A DNA stretch of 64,000 nt from Kiloniella sp. EL199 (GTDB taxonomy: Bacteria > Pseudomonadota > Alphaproteobacteria > Kiloniellales > Kiloniellaceae). The notes beneath the pieces were generated by a model. It was not told the DNA's origin. It ran no database searches and saw only the letters and a program-made list of their open reading frames with translations. The stretch covers positions 56,821 to 120,820 of the forward strand of contig NZ_OMPU01000001.1 in NCBI RefSeq assembly GCF_900313065.1, written 5' to 3'. The translations under genes were made by a program, and so were the position numbers. Below are positions 34,138-43,693 of this stretch, piece by piece (the first letter of the stretch is position 1; each line of letters begins with the position of its first letter).

Positions 34138-35703
34138 ATGAACCGTAGAAAATTCCTTCTCTCCACTGCAGCGCTTTCTTCCGCCGGCTTGATTACCGGT
34201 ATAATTTCGCGCCCCTTTGCCAGTAATAACACTGGCACAGGCGTTACCCGTTACGACGATGTCATACAAAAAGCACAGGTTTTATCACAAACTGCCTATA
34301 GCAAACCCGAAAGCACCATAAGTGATTTCTGGAAAAGTATGTCAGTCGAAGAATTTTCCAGGATTTACTATAATCCAAACAAGCCTCTTTGGAACGATGG
34401 AGGTCCTTATCAGTTACAGTTTTTTCATCCCGGGGGCCCTTGGTTCCACGATACAGTTGATATCAACCTGCAGGTCAACGGCACAGAAAAAGATCAAACC
34501 ATTCAACCCGGTATGTTCTGGTACGAAGGCAAGCAACCTGCCCCTTCAGATATGGAAGACCTGCACTTTGCCGGCTTCAGGGTTCATCACCAACTCAACA
34601 GCGAATATTATGATGAATTGATCTCTTTTCTGGGATCCAACTATTTCCGTGTATTGGGCCAAGGACAGCAATACGGCCTGTCAATAAGAGGGCTGGCAAT
34701 TGATACCGCTGAACCAACAGGGGAAGAATTCCCGCTTTTCAAAGAGTTCTGGATAGAAAAGCCAGAGAAAGATTCTAAAGAAAAAAATCTCGTTATCATG
34801 GCGCTGTTGGACAGCCCAAGTGTCGCCGGAGCTTATCGTTTCACGATACAACCGGGTAAAGACACCGTTGTAGATGTCGAAGTTTCCCTTTTCGCTCGCA
34901 GAGATATCAACAAGCTAGGCCTAGCTCCCTTAACAAGCATGTTCCTGTTTGGCGAAAATACAAAGGGACTGGATGATTACAGGCCAGAAGTTCACGATTC
35001 AGATGGCTTAATGGTTTGCACCTCCACTGACGAATGGATCTGGCGCCCCCTGACAAGACGCAAAAATCTGACAATTTCTGCCTTTGTAGGTGAAAATACG
35101 AATGGTTTCGGCCTTTCCCAGCGTGATAAAAACTTCAATCACTATGGGGATTTGGAATCACGGTACCAAAAACGACCAAGCATCTGGATCGAACCCCAAC
35201 AAAATTGGGGCAGTGGTCATGTAGAACTGGTCGAAATTCCTTCTGATCTGGAAACAACAGATAACATTGTCGCCTATTGGGTGTCTGATAAACAGATGAA
35301 GGCAGGTAGTTCGCTGCAATACAGTTACCGACTAACAAGCTATCTGGAATCAGAACAATGGCCACCAGCAGGAAAGTCAATGAGCACGCGCGAAGGCCCT
35401 GCCAACAGAGCAGGTTTTTCCTATGGTCACAGTGCTCAAGCTCGCTTTTTTGTCGTGGAGTTTGAAAGTGATGAACTTAGCGAACTTCCTGCTGATAGCC
35501 CTATTGAAGCCATATTCAATTGTCAGGCTGGAAAAATATACGACGTTAAAACGTTTAAAAATACAGAAAACAAGCTCTGGCGTGTCGAGTTCAACATGGA
35601 ACCGGAAAACGACCAACCTTGTGATTTACGCGGGTATCTGAGAATGGGTGATCGCGCCCTGACTGAAACCTGGACTTATCTCTATACAACTAGATATGCC
35701 TAA
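34138..35703 (+). CDS. opgD: Glucan biosynthesis protein D/G (OpgD/MdoG family), Tat-exported
   Basis: I start at ATG 34138 because this places an N-terminal twin-arginine signal (NRRKFLLSTAAL...G) at the very beginning; a TTG 21 bp upstream is less good. The 521-residue protein has the MdoG periplasmic fold, with the conserved QFFHPGGPWFHD, FAGFRVHHQLN, FWIEKP and YRFTIQPG. It is needed for branching or modifying osmoregulated periplasmic glucans. The Tat signal resembles OpgD (E. coli OpgG uses Sec), so I favour OpgD. It is followed by opgH 15 bp downstream, consistent with an operon. Confidence 0.87.
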   Translation: MNRRKFLLSTAALSSAGLITGIISRPFASNNTGTGVTRYDDVIQKAQVLSQTAYSKPESTISDFWKSMSVEEFSRIYYNPNKPLWNDGGPYQLQFFHPGGPWFHDTVDINLQVNGTEKDQTIQPGMFWYEGKQPAPSDMEDLHFAGFRVHHQLNSEYYDELISFLGSNYFRVLGQGQQYGLSIRGLAIDTAEPTGEEFPLFKEFWIEKPEKDSKEKNLVIMALLDSPSVAGAYRFTIQPGKDTVVDVEVSLFARRDINKLGLAPLTSMFLFGENTKGLDDYRPEVHDSDGLMVCTSTDEWIWRPLTRRKNLTISAFVGENTNGFGLSQRDKNFNHYGDLESRYQKRPSIWIEPQQNWGSGHVELVEIPSDLETTDNIVAYWVSDKQMKAGSSLQYSYRLTSYLESEQWPPAGKSMSTREGPANRAGFSYGHSAQARFFVVEFESDELSELPADSPIEAIFNCQAGKIYDVKTFKNTENKLWRVEFNMEPENDQPCDLRGYLRMGDRALTETWTYLYTTRYA

Positions 35704-35718
35704 GGCTGGATAAACTTA

Positions 35719-37563
35719 ATGAGCCATAAAACCAACAAATCTTGCAAGATCGACGTCGCGATTACAAAGCGTAAACGCAGATCTCTGCTTCTCTTGTTGC
35801 TCAGCCTGACCGTCGGTGCCCTTAGCACTAATCTGGCACTCAACCTTTTTGAAAACGGTTTGAGTTTGCTCGAAGGCATCTATGTCCTTCTTTCAACAAT
35901 TGCCTTTCTCTGGATTAGCCAGTCATTCTGGACTGCCATTATCGGCTTTGTTATTCGTGCTTGCCATAATACAAATGCTGCCAAGACGGTTGCACCTGTT
36001 GCCCGGGACCTGGACCCGTCCGCGGTACCAGAAGGTAAAGTTGCAGTGGTCATGCCTGCCTATAACGAAGACCCTGAACTGGTTTTTCTAGGCATGGAAC
36101 AAACACTGAGATCTGTTCTGGCGACAGGGCATGGCAATTCGTTTGAATTTTTCCTCTTAAGCGATACCACAGATCTGTCCATAGCTGCCCAAGAAGAAAC
36201 ATTGGCGCAGGAATTACTGCATCGCTATGCCTTGCAAGGAAAATTTCACTACCGCCGCCGGGAAAAGAACACCCACCGAAAAGTTGGCAACATCAAGGAT
36301 TTTTGTGATCGTTGGGGATCATCTTTCGACTATATGGTTGTGCTGGATGCAGACAGTATCATGTCTGGCGAAACAATCCTGAACATGACCAGAATGATGG
36401 ATAATAATCCCAAAGCTGGGTTAATACAGACACTGCCACGCGCTATGGGACAGAAAACCCTGTTTGGTCGCTTGACCCAGTTCAACATCAGGTTGACAGG
36501 AGAACTCTTCACAACGGGCCTTAGCTACTGGACGATGAATGATGGTAACTATTGGGGTCATAATGCCATTCTTCGACTGGCACCTTTTATAGAACACTGT
36601 GAACTTCCTATATTGTCAGGCCAAGGCCCTCTATCAGGCGAAATTCTAAGTCATGATTTTGTCGAAGCAGCCTTTTTACGCCGTGCAGGACAAGACGTCT
36701 GGATCTATCCGGAAGGCAAAGGTAGCTACGAACAAGTTCCAACGAACATTCTGGATCACATCATAAGGGATCAGCGCTGGTGCCAGGGCAACTTCCAACA
36801 CATGCGACTGGTATCAGAAAAGGGACTTAAAAAGGTTAGCCGTATCCACATGCTTATGGGGGCCATGAGCTATGGATCCTCTTATCTTTGGATGATGCTC
36901 TTGTTAATGAGTGCCTTTTTAGTGACAGAACGCACAATGCCCATCAGTCCGGTTATACCCCTGCCCTATGAATGGTCAATGCTGACACCTTACACAGCTT
37001 CACCACTCACCTTGTTTATCATTGTAATGAGTATGCTGTTCATGCCAAAAGTTTTGGCACTTCTACTCGCTTACAGAGAAGCACCTGCATATGGTGGGGT
37101 TATCAAACTCACCCTTAGTAGCATTCTGGAAATGGTTTTTTCTGCCATTTCGGCACCAGTTATTATGATATTCCATGTTCGTATTATATCCGCATTACTT
37201 ATCGGGAAAACTGTACAATGGAACGCGCAGAGCCGAAGCGGACGAAATATTCCATGGAAAGAAGCCTTTAAGCAACACAGAGCACACTTAGTTGCAGCTG
37301 TTGTGCTTGGCTTTGTGTATCTAAATCAAGCACCAGAGCTTCTGCTTTGGTTAGCACCGATTTTAACGGGCCTCATTTTTGGAGCTCCCTTGGCAGTTGC
37401 TTTTGGACAGGAAAAAATCGGACTATTCCTTCAACGTCATGGCATTCTTCTCATTCCTGAAGAAACCAAACCGCCTGAAGAATTACCGCTGATATTTACT
37501 CAAGACATACAAGAAAGCGCGCCATTCGGTTCAACTGAACTTGCACCGAAAGCTGCCGAATAA
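35719..37563 (+). CDS. opgH: Glucan glucosyltransferase (OpgH/MdoH)
   Basis: This 614-residue inner-membrane GT2 enzyme polymerises UDP-glucose into the beta-1,2 glucan backbone and exports it. Two N-terminal helices (about 22-75) precede the catalytic domain: VVMPAYNEDP (about 110-119), DADS (about 211), SHDFVEAA and QRWCQGN. Several further helices (about 375-560) form the C-terminal channel part. It is the closest homologue type to E. coli OpgH, though shorter at the N-terminus. It follows opgD by 15 bp. A strong bidirectional terminator lies after the stop. Confidence 0.92.
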   Translation: MSHKTNKSCKIDVAITKRKRRSLLLLLLSLTVGALSTNLALNLFENGLSLLEGIYVLLSTIAFLWISQSFWTAIIGFVIRACHNTNAAKTVAPVARDLDPSAVPEGKVAVVMPAYNEDPELVFLGMEQTLRSVLATGHGNSFEFFLLSDTTDLSIAAQEETLAQELLHRYALQGKFHYRRREKNTHRKVGNIKDFCDRWGSSFDYMVVLDADSIMSGETILNMTRMMDNNPKAGLIQTLPRAMGQKTLFGRLTQFNIRLTGELFTTGLSYWTMNDGNYWGHNAILRLAPFIEHCELPILSGQGPLSGEILSHDFVEAAFLRRAGQDVWIYPEGKGSYEQVPTNILDHIIRDQRWCQGNFQHMRLVSEKGLKKVSRIHMLMGAMSYGSSYLWMMLLLMSAFLVTERTMPISPVIPLPYEWSMLTPYTASPLTLFIIVMSMLFMPKVLALLLAYREAPAYGGVIKLTLSSILEMVFSAISAPVIMIFHVRIISALLIGKTVQWNAQSRSGRNIPWKEAFKQHRAHLVAAVVLGFVYLNQAPELLLWLAPILTGLIFGAPLAVAFGQEKIGLFLQRHGILLIPEETKPPEELPLIFTQDIQESAPFGSTELAPKAAE

Positions 37564-37584
37564 AGTTTAACAGTACACCTAGAG

Positions 37585-37622
37585 AACATGCCCCGTATTC
37601 ACACACACGGGGCATGTTTTGT
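37585..37622. terminator. Bidirectional intrinsic terminator
   Basis: AACATGCCCCGT (37585-37596) pairs perfectly with ACGGGGCATGTT (37607-37618) around a 10-nt loop, with a T-run after it and an A/T tract before it. It separates opgH from the convergent EamA gene. Confidence 0.88.
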
Positions 37623-37642
37623 AATAATTTGAGTTATTTGAA

Positions 37643-38530
37643 TCAAGTCGCTTTTATATCTGTTTTCTTGTCTTTTAACGCAACAAAAGTCGTCGCAAAC
37701 AGAATGCAACTGCCAGCAATATAAAAACTGATTCCCGGAATAATGTTAAAGAAAAAGAAATCAGAGAATACCGCAAAAATTAAAGATAGATATTCAAAGG
37801 TTGCTAGTTTCGACGCTTCACTGAATTGATAACTCAATGTCATCATAATATGAGCAACACCACCAGCCAACCCTGAACCAACTAATAATATTAGTTGTGT
37901 CATATCAGGTGTCTGCCACCCAAATGGCAAGGTTGCCAAACCAGCCAGAGTACAGGTCAAAGCAAAATACAGGGCAATGGCACCTGCGTTTTCGGTAAGA
38001 GCCAAACTGCGAATTTGAATTTTTGCTATTGCCGTAAATCCAGCCATGGCAAACCCAAGCCCAACACCAATCAAATAGCCCCGATCCACATCAAAATCAT
38101 TTAGTTGCGGCAAAATAAGTACGAGCATTCCAGCAAAACCAAAAACAACGCCAATCCAACGTGCTCTGGAAACAGCTTCCCCCAATATCAACCTCGCCAA
38201 CAGAACCGTCAGGATCGGTGCCAAATACCCAATGATCGTCGCATCGGCAATTGGCAGATATTTTAAAGAAGCAAATGAAGCAAACATAGCAACACAGCCA
38301 AAAAGACAACGGGCAACATGCCCACCAGGGCGTTTGGTTTTCAAGCCTGACGGGAAATCACCCGTTAAAAAAAGAAAAATAACCAGAGGAATCAGAGCAA
38401 AGGCACTTCTGTAAAAAACAGTTTGTCCAACAGGAAAGTCTGTTGCCAACATTTTTATAAAAAGAACCATAACGGTGAAAAATAAAGTGGCACCTATTCG
38501 TAACGAGATGCCTTTAAAATCAGAACTCAT
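37643..38530 (-). CDS. EamA/DMT-superfamily transporter, last gene of the ABC operon
   Basis: The 295-residue protein has ten membrane helices in two EamA repeats (GISLRIGATLFFTVMVLFIK at the start; YRSAFALIPLV, GYLAPILTVLLARLILGE in the first repeat). It begins 20 bp after the stop of the permease at 38551 and shares the strand and A/T-rich codon use of the five ABC genes, so it is probably part of the same operon. EamA transporters usually export small metabolites. Being linked to a NikABCDE-type importer suggests the pair might export and re-import one molecule, such as a metal chelator; this remains an inference. Confidence 0.85.
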   Translation of the reverse strand: MSSDFKGISLRIGATLFFTVMVLFIKMLATDFPVGQTVFYRSAFALIPLVIFLFLTGDFPSGLKTKRPGGHVARCLFGCVAMFASFASLKYLPIADATIIGYLAPILTVLLARLILGEAVSRARWIGVVFGFAGMLVLILPQLNDFDVDRGYLIGVGLGFAMAGFTAIAKIQIRSLALTENAGAIALYFALTCTLAGLATLPFGWQTPDMTQLILLVGSGLAGGVAHIMMTLSYQFSEASKLATFEYLSLIFAVFSDFFFFNIIPGISFYIAGSCILFATTFVALKDKKTDIKAT

Positions 38531-38550
38531 TTTATATTTCCAGATATGGG

Positions 38551-39414
38551 TTATTTTTCCAAAGCCTGAAGATGATCACGTAAATGATCCCCCATAAGGT
38601 TTAGTGTTAAAACAGTTATTAAAACAGCAAGTCCCGGAAAGATCATTACATGTGGCGCGCTTAACATGTATGGCTTTCCATCCAGAAGCATTGCCCCCCA
38701 TTCAGCTTGGGGAGGCTGAACACCGAAACCAAGAAAGCTCAACCCTGATATTGATAGAATTGTTCTAGACCATGAACTGGTCCAGATCACAACAACACTC
38801 AATATTATATTAGGAAGATAGTGCCTTGATAAAACGAGATAATAAGGGATTTTATTTAACTTGGCCTGAATAACATAATCCCGTCGTTTTATATCCTCGG
38901 TCAATGCCCGCACCAGACGAGCAAAACGCATCCAGCTAACAAGAATTAATGCAATCACCATATTGATCGTATTTGGCCCCAAGACACCTGTAATCACGAT
39001 TGCAGCAATTAATTCAGGGAATGCAAAAAAACTATCCGTCATCCGCATGCAAAATCCATCAACAAGCCGCCCAAGTGAACCAGCAAGCAAACCGATTATA
39101 GTTCCAATAACAGCCCCAGCGGTTGAAACGATCAAAGCGAGGCCAACTGACCATCCCGCACCGTATAAAATACGAGTGGCAATATCGCGCCCCATTTGAT
39201 CTGTGCCAAACCAGTTCTGCCAGCTAGGTGAACCTAGACGGTTTAAAAAGTTCGTTTCAACAGGGTTATATGGCGTCATAAAAAAACCAAGAAAAACCAG
39301 CCCGGCAAAAAAGCCAAAAACCAAGAGGATAATACTGTGCTTTTTCAAAAGAGTTTTTGTTTGAACTGGTAATACCAAATTTCGAAAAGCAAAGACGCTC
39401 ATAAAATAACTCAT
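38551..39414 (-). CDS. ABC transporter permease (DppC/NikC/OppC family)
   Basis: I start at ATG 39414, which overlaps the stop of the previous permease (TAATGA) and indicates translational coupling; a longer TTG- or GTG-type start 11 codons upstream lies within that gene. The roughly 287-residue inner-membrane protein has a soluble N-terminal region, about six helices, and the FGTDQMGRD segment and EAA-loop typical of the C-type permeases (RFARLVRALTEDIKRRDYV region). It forms a heterodimeric channel with the B-type permease. Substrate is not determined. Confidence 0.9.
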   Translation of the reverse strand: MSYFMSVFAFRNLVLPVQTKTLLKKHSIILLVFGFFAGLVFLGFFMTPYNPVETNFLNRLGSPSWQNWFGTDQMGRDIATRILYGAGWSVGLALIVSTAGAVIGTIIGLLAGSLGRLVDGFCMRMTDSFFAFPELIAAIVITGVLGPNTINMVIALILVSWMRFARLVRALTEDIKRRDYVIQAKLNKIPYYLVLSRHYLPNIILSVVVIWTSSWSRTILSISGLSFLGFGVQPPQAEWGAMLLDGKPYMLSAPHVMIFPGLAVLITVLTLNLMGDHLRDHLQALEK

Positions 39415-40367
39415 TATCTCTGTAAGGATACAGGGTTGATGAACCATTGAAAAATCTCAACGGCACTATTTATCGTTACATAGGTCACAGCAGAAAAAAT
39501 CACGATACATTGGATAATTGGAAAATCTCGGCTCATAACCGAATGCACCAATAAAGATCCGACACCGCCACGAGCGAAAACAACCTCGACAATAACTGCC
39601 CCTTCCAGCAGGAAAGCCAAATCAAGGCCGAGCATTGTTATAAAAGGAACAAAAGCGTGCCGAACAATATGACGACAAAAAAGCTCTTTTGGGCCAACTC
39701 CTCTTATTTTTAAAGTTTCAAGAAACGGTGCTGCACTTGCTTCGAGTAGAAAAGATCTGATCAAACGGGTTTGAGAGGTTAGTACCCATAGGCCCAATGT
39801 TGATGCCGGCAAAATCAGGTGCGCAAGGCTTCCTGATCCGTAAGCAGGTAACAATTGCAGTTTCGCCGCGAACACAAAAATAAAGATAAGACCCAACCAA
39901 TATGATGGAATTGCGGCCCCTACAGATGACAAAGCTATCGCAAAACGATCAATAAAACTTTTAGGCTTCCACACAGAGATCATACTGAGTGGAATAGCAA
40001 GAGACATTCCAATAACCAGAGATAAAATCGCCAACTCCAAAGTTTCTTGTAACTGGCTAACAAAAATCTCACTGACAGGCTCCTGAGAAACCAGGGAAAC
40101 GCCAAAGTCCAATTGAACAATGTCTTGTGCCCAATAGTAGAATTGCACAAGAAATGGTCGATCTATACCTGTCTCTAACCTGATCTGTTCAACCAACTCC
40201 GCAGAGGCGCTTCCTTCACCGATATAGCGGGCGTTTGCAATAGCCAGTGCCTTGTCACCCGGAGCGTAATAATAAAGTAAAAAGGTTAGAAAAGAGACAC
40301 CCAAGAGAACGAGTATTAGGCTGGCGGTCTTAATCAAAGCAAGACGTATAAAATTATTCAAAGTCAT
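39414..40367 (-). CDS. ABC transporter permease (DppB/NikB/OppB family)
   Basis: This 317-residue protein has about six helices with the B-type signature: ILVLLGVSFLTFLLYYYAPGD at the first helix (split for length), LDFGVSLVSQEPV, and the C-terminal FLLEGAVIVEVVFARGGVGSLLV region. It is the N-terminal partner in the heterodimeric channel. Its start overlaps the end of the ATPase gene by 4 bp and its stop overlaps the next permease by one base, so all five ABC genes are translated as a chain. The ligand could be nickel-chelate, dipeptide or similar. Confidence 0.9.
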   Translation of the reverse strand: MTLNNFIRLALIKTASLILVLLGVSFLTFLLYYYAPGDKALAIANARYIGEGSASAELVEQIRLETGIDRPFLVQFYYWAQDIVQLDFGVSLVSQEPVSEIFVSQLQETLELAILSLVIGMSLAIPLSMISVWKPKSFIDRFAIALSSVGAAIPSYWLGLIFIFVFAAKLQLLPAYGSGSLAHLILPASTLGLWVLTSQTRLIRSFLLEASAAPFLETLKIRGVGPKELFCRHIVRHAFVPFITMLGLDLAFLLEGAVIVEVVFARGGVGSLLVHSVMSRDFPIIQCIVIFSAVTYVTINSAVEIFQWFINPVSLQR

Positions 40368-41140
40368 GCCACCCGAAATTCTTCTGTCTTCTTTTGAGGT
40401 AGAGAACCCAATATATAAGCAGCTTCCAACAACTCTTGACCGTATCTACTTTCCGGTCTTTGGAAGAACAGATTTACATCCCGATATTCTTCTACCTTTC
40501 CATTATTTAGCAACAAAATTTTATCAGCATAATGTCGTGCAAATCCCAAATCATGGGTGACAAATATATAACTTAGAGCATTTTGTTTTTTTAACCTGTA
40601 CAGAAGTTGGGCGATTTGCTTTTGAATAATGGCATCCAAGGCACTTAATGGTTCATCAAAGAACAGGATGCCCGGTTTTGCGACAATTGCCCGCGCGATG
40701 CATACCCGCTGAGCCTGTCCCAAAGAAATCTGAGACGGATATCTGTTTTCCATACCTTCGGGCAGTTCCACGTCTCTCAAGGCTTGTTTTACAGCTTGGT
40801 CAATCTCAGCAGCCTGTAGTGATAACTTGTACAGGCTTTCCGCAATTGAACATTTTATTTTTTGACGTGGGTTCAACGCAGCAATGGGATCCTGCATGAC
40901 TATTTGCGTTGATGGCAACCCGATTTGAGATTGTTCTGGGCTCTGATAGACTTGGCTCTCTAACATTACACTTCCCTGAGACATAGGAATTAACCCCAAG
41001 AGAGTTCGAAGTAATGTTGTTTTGCCCGATCCACTTTCACCAATAATACAGAGTGTCTCACCACGGTTTAATTGAAAACTAATATCCTCAAGAAGATTTT
41101 GTTTTTGCATCCGCACAGATAACTTATTCACCTCAAGCAT
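40364..41140 (-). CDS. ABC transporter ATP-binding protein (DppF/NikE type)
   Basis: The 258-residue ATPase has Walker A GESGSGKTT (about 34-42), the Q-loop, signature SLGQAQR instead of the common LSGGQ (which is usual for NikE/DppF-type), Walker B LFFDEP and the H-loop THD. No OppF-like C-terminal extension is present. It overlaps both neighbours (8 and 4 bp). It energises uptake together with the other ATPase. Confidence 0.9.
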   Translation of the reverse strand: MLEVNKLSVRMQKQNLLEDISFQLNRGETLCIIGESGSGKTTLLRTLLGLIPMSQGSVMLESQVYQSPEQSQIGLPSTQIVMQDPIAALNPRQKIKCSIAESLYKLSLQAAEIDQAVKQALRDVELPEGMENRYPSQISLGQAQRVCIARAIVAKPGILFFDEPLSALDAIIQKQIAQLLYRLKKQNALSYIFVTHDLGFARHYADKILLLNNGKVEEYRDVNLFFQRPESRYGQELLEAAYILGSLPQKKTEEFRVA

Positions 41141-41936
41141 AATTAAGCTCCCAATGACGGTGTTTAACCAAATTAGAGGTATAAGGGTGTGCCGGAGCGT
41201 TCAAAATTTCATCTGTTGTTCCCACTTCCAACAACTTTCCTGAAGAAAGAACAGCAATGCGCTCAGCAAATTGTGTCGCGAGAGCCAAATCATGAGTCAC
41301 CATGATCACAGAAATATCATTTTCCTTCGCCACTTTAGTAACTTCAACCAGGGCTTTTGCCGCGACAATCGGATCTAAAGCAGATGTCGGTTCATCAAGA
41401 ATAATTATTCTAGGTCTGGCAACAAGAGCAAAAGCGAGAAGAAGCCGTTGTTGCATCCCCCTGCTCCACTGATGTGGATATTTTTTATCAAAGGCCTTAA
41501 GATTTAACTGGGAAAGAATGTGTTGAGAAAAATCGTTCTTTTTAACTTCGCCTTCTTTGTCTGGTTGAACCTTCTTTAAAACCCTCAATGCCTGTCGCCA
41601 TTGCCACTTCAAACGCTTTAAGGGGTCCAAGCCCACGCTTGGATTTTGAGGAACATAGGCCAGTGAGTTCTTGATCAGAGATGCATTCAATCGATTAAAA
41701 GCCAGATCGTGTTTCTGCCCTTCAAATGTTAAAGAACCTGCGACACTCAATTCGCTAGAAGTAACCCCCAGTAAACTTCTTAGCAAAGTGCTCTTTCCAG
41801 CACCAGACTCCCCCACAACAGCAAGGATTTCGCCAGAAAAAATATCCAAATTAATGTTATCAAGCAAAATCTGACCGTCACAAGTAACGGTCAGACCAGA
41901 TAGCTCTAAAAGAGGGGGATTTGATCTACCCTTCAA
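41133..41936 (-). CDS. ABC transporter ATP-binding protein (DppD/NikD type)
   Basis: I start at TTG 41936, with a GGAG Shine-Dalgarno 7 bp upstream, 11 bp inside the end of the binding-protein gene; an upstream extension overlaps that gene's coding sequence and looks spurious. The 267-residue ATPase has Walker A GESGAGKST (about 40), signature SRGMQQR (typical of NikD/DppD), Walker B IILDEP and THD. It pairs with the 40364-41140 ATPase in a heteromeric Nik/Dpp-type system. No substrate evidence. Confidence 0.87.
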   Translation of the reverse strand: MKGRSNPPLLELSGLTVTCDGQILLDNINLDIFSGEILAVVGESGAGKSTLLRSLLGVTSSELSVAGSLTFEGQKHDLAFNRLNASLIKNSLAYVPQNPSVGLDPLKRLKWQWRQALRVLKKVQPDKEGEVKKNDFSQHILSQLNLKAFDKKYPHQWSRGMQQRLLLAFALVARPRIIILDEPTSALDPIVAAKALVEVTKVAKENDISVIMVTHDLALATQFAERIAVLSSGKLLEVGTTDEILNAPAHPYTSNLVKHRHWELNYA

Positions 41937-43506
41937 TATCCAACTCCGGAGAAGCCAGATAAGTCTCGGCCGGGTGGATCTTGTATCCCTTAACTTTACC
42001 ATTACCAACTGATACCTGTGACTTGTGAAATACAGGTATCAAAGGGAAATCTTCAGCAATAATTTCTTGAATTTTATCATAGATAACTTTGCGTTTAGTA
42101 GAATCAAACTCACCACGACCTTCTTCAAGCAAGGTATCAAGTTCAGGATTATTATAGCCTGAGAAATTATACCCAGCCTTTGAATCCAGCAATGTCGAAG
42201 GGAAATAGTCTGGATCGCCCTGAGGTGCCGTTCCCCACGCCTGCAAATGCATTTGAATTTCCCCAAGCTTCAGGGCATCGTTGTTTGCCTGGAACTCACC
42301 CATAGATATTTTGACCTCAAGCCCCAGTTTACTGAGCAAAGCCTGAGTAATTTCAAGTGTTGGCTTAAGAGCCGGCCGACCTTCGTATGATCGCAGTTTA
42401 AGAACAATATTCTCGCCATCTATTTCACGAATACCATCATTATTCGTATCCTTGATCCCAGCTTTGTCCAAAATCTCCAGAGCTTGTTTTACATCATAAG
42501 ATGATTTTAACCCTTCATTAATCCATGACTTCATTGACCCGGGAAAAATAGAATGTGCAGGATCGCCGCCAACGCCAGCCAAAGCAGCCTCAACAATCAA
42601 CTCACGATCCAATCCCAGAGAGATTGCTTGCCGTAGCGCTTTGCTGGCCAATGGCCCATCAGCTGTTCGAACTTGGTAGAAAAACAACCGTGTCGTCGCG
42701 CCAGAAAACCGCTGCCCCTGATTCCCTTTTTCAAGAGCAGCAAAGTCTGGCTCTGAATAATTGGTAACAAGATCAACATTACCCGCCTTTAAAGCAAGTG
42801 CTGCCACCGAGGCATCTGAAATGGCATCAAAAACAATACCATCGAGTTTTGGTTTTCCACCCCAATAGTCAGAAAATGCTTTGGTTTGATAAGTTTTTTC
42901 CGGCTTCGCAGAAACAAAAACAAAAGGACCGGTTCCAACAATAGGAAGCTTGTCACTACCCTCTTTAATCACGGATGCTGTGGGTTCAGTCAGGGACCAG
43001 ATAAATGCAGAATTTGGCTTATTTGTTTCAAAAACAAGCGTTCGATCATCTTTTATCGTGATCGTTTTAATATCAAGTAACTTTGTAAGACGTGGATTAA
43101 ACGCAGAATGCTCTTTGTCATTCAACTTGGAAAATGAATCTTTTACAACGCTTGCTGTTAATTGGCTTCCATCATGGAATTTAACATTTTCACGTAATGT
43201 AAATTCCCATTCGGTTGGACTGATATTACGATAGTCTTCGGCCAAACGTGGAAACATTTCCATTTTGTAGTCCAAACCAACCAAAGTTTCGGACACGCCC
43301 GCTTTGTTACTCAACCAGCCATTTTGACGTGCTCTTGGATCCGGTATCGAACTTTTCGGACCAAAAGGTACTGCAATCGTTATTACTTTTTCAGCTATTA
43401 CATTTTCCTGGGAATACGCAAAATTAATAGAGGCAGGGCCAACTGTACTCGCACCAAACGCCATAAATCCGGACGCAAAAACAGCCCTTAATGATCTTTT
43501 TTTCAT
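41926..43506 (-). CDS. ABC transporter substrate-binding protein (SBP_bac_5; NikA/DppA type)
   Basis: Starting at ATG 43506 gives about 526 residues with a signal peptide (KKRSLRAVFASGFMAFGAST) and a large two-lobe SBP_bac_5 domain (AEDYRNISPTEWEFTLRENVKFHDG (written as AEDYR...KFHDG), then GTGPFVF, SLGLDRELIVEAALAG). No lipobox is seen, so it is a free periplasmic protein. Such proteins bind nickel-chelates, peptides or opine-type metallophores. The linked EamA transporter and an upstream Zur-box-like palindrome favour a metal-chelate ligand, but the sequence does not prove it. A TTG 21 bp upstream is less likely. Confidence 0.88.
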   Translation of the reverse strand: MKKRSLRAVFASGFMAFGASTVGPASINFAYSQENVIAEKVITIAVPFGPKSSIPDPRARQNGWLSNKAGVSETLVGLDYKMEMFPRLAEDYRNISPTEWEFTLRENVKFHDGSQLTASVVKDSFSKLNDKEHSAFNPRLTKLLDIKTITIKDDRTLVFETNKPNSAFIWSLTEPTASVIKEGSDKLPIVGTGPFVFVSAKPEKTYQTKAFSDYWGGKPKLDGIVFDAISDASVAALALKAGNVDLVTNYSEPDFAALEKGNQGQRFSGATTRLFFYQVRTADGPLASKALRQAISLGLDRELIVEAALAGVGGDPAHSIFPGSMKSWINEGLKSSYDVKQALEILDKAGIKDTNNDGIREIDGENIVLKLRSYEGRPALKPTLEITQALLSKLGLEVKISMGEFQANNDALKLGEIQMHLQAWGTAPQGDPDYFPSTLLDSKAGYNFSGYNNPELDTLLEEGRGEFDSTKRKVIYDKIQEIIAEDFPLIPVFHKSQVSVGNGKVKGYKIHPAETYLASPELDIEG

Positions 43507-43586
43507 AACTAGGAAGCCTGTGAACAATTAGGAGAAATCCGTGAAAACATCAATTAGTGTCTTCGAACACGCAACATACATAAAAC

Positions 43587-43599
43587 GTTATAACATAAC
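43587..43599 (-). promoter_or_regulatory. Zur-box-like palindrome upstream of the ABC importer operon
   Basis: GTTAT-AAC-ATAAC at 43587-43599 is a perfect inverted repeat with a 3-nt centre. It lies 81 bp upstream of the binding-protein ATG. It differs at one position from the well-known proteobacterial Zur core GTTATANTATAAC. Binding by Zur (zinc uptake repressor) is inferred from this similarity only. Confidence 0.4.
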
Positions 43600-43693
43600 A
43601 ATTAAAATTTAAATACTGTAAAAACTTGTCACATTAAAAGCTAAAACAAGAGTAAATTAATAACAATATTCAATGTGATAAACGAAACTCAAA

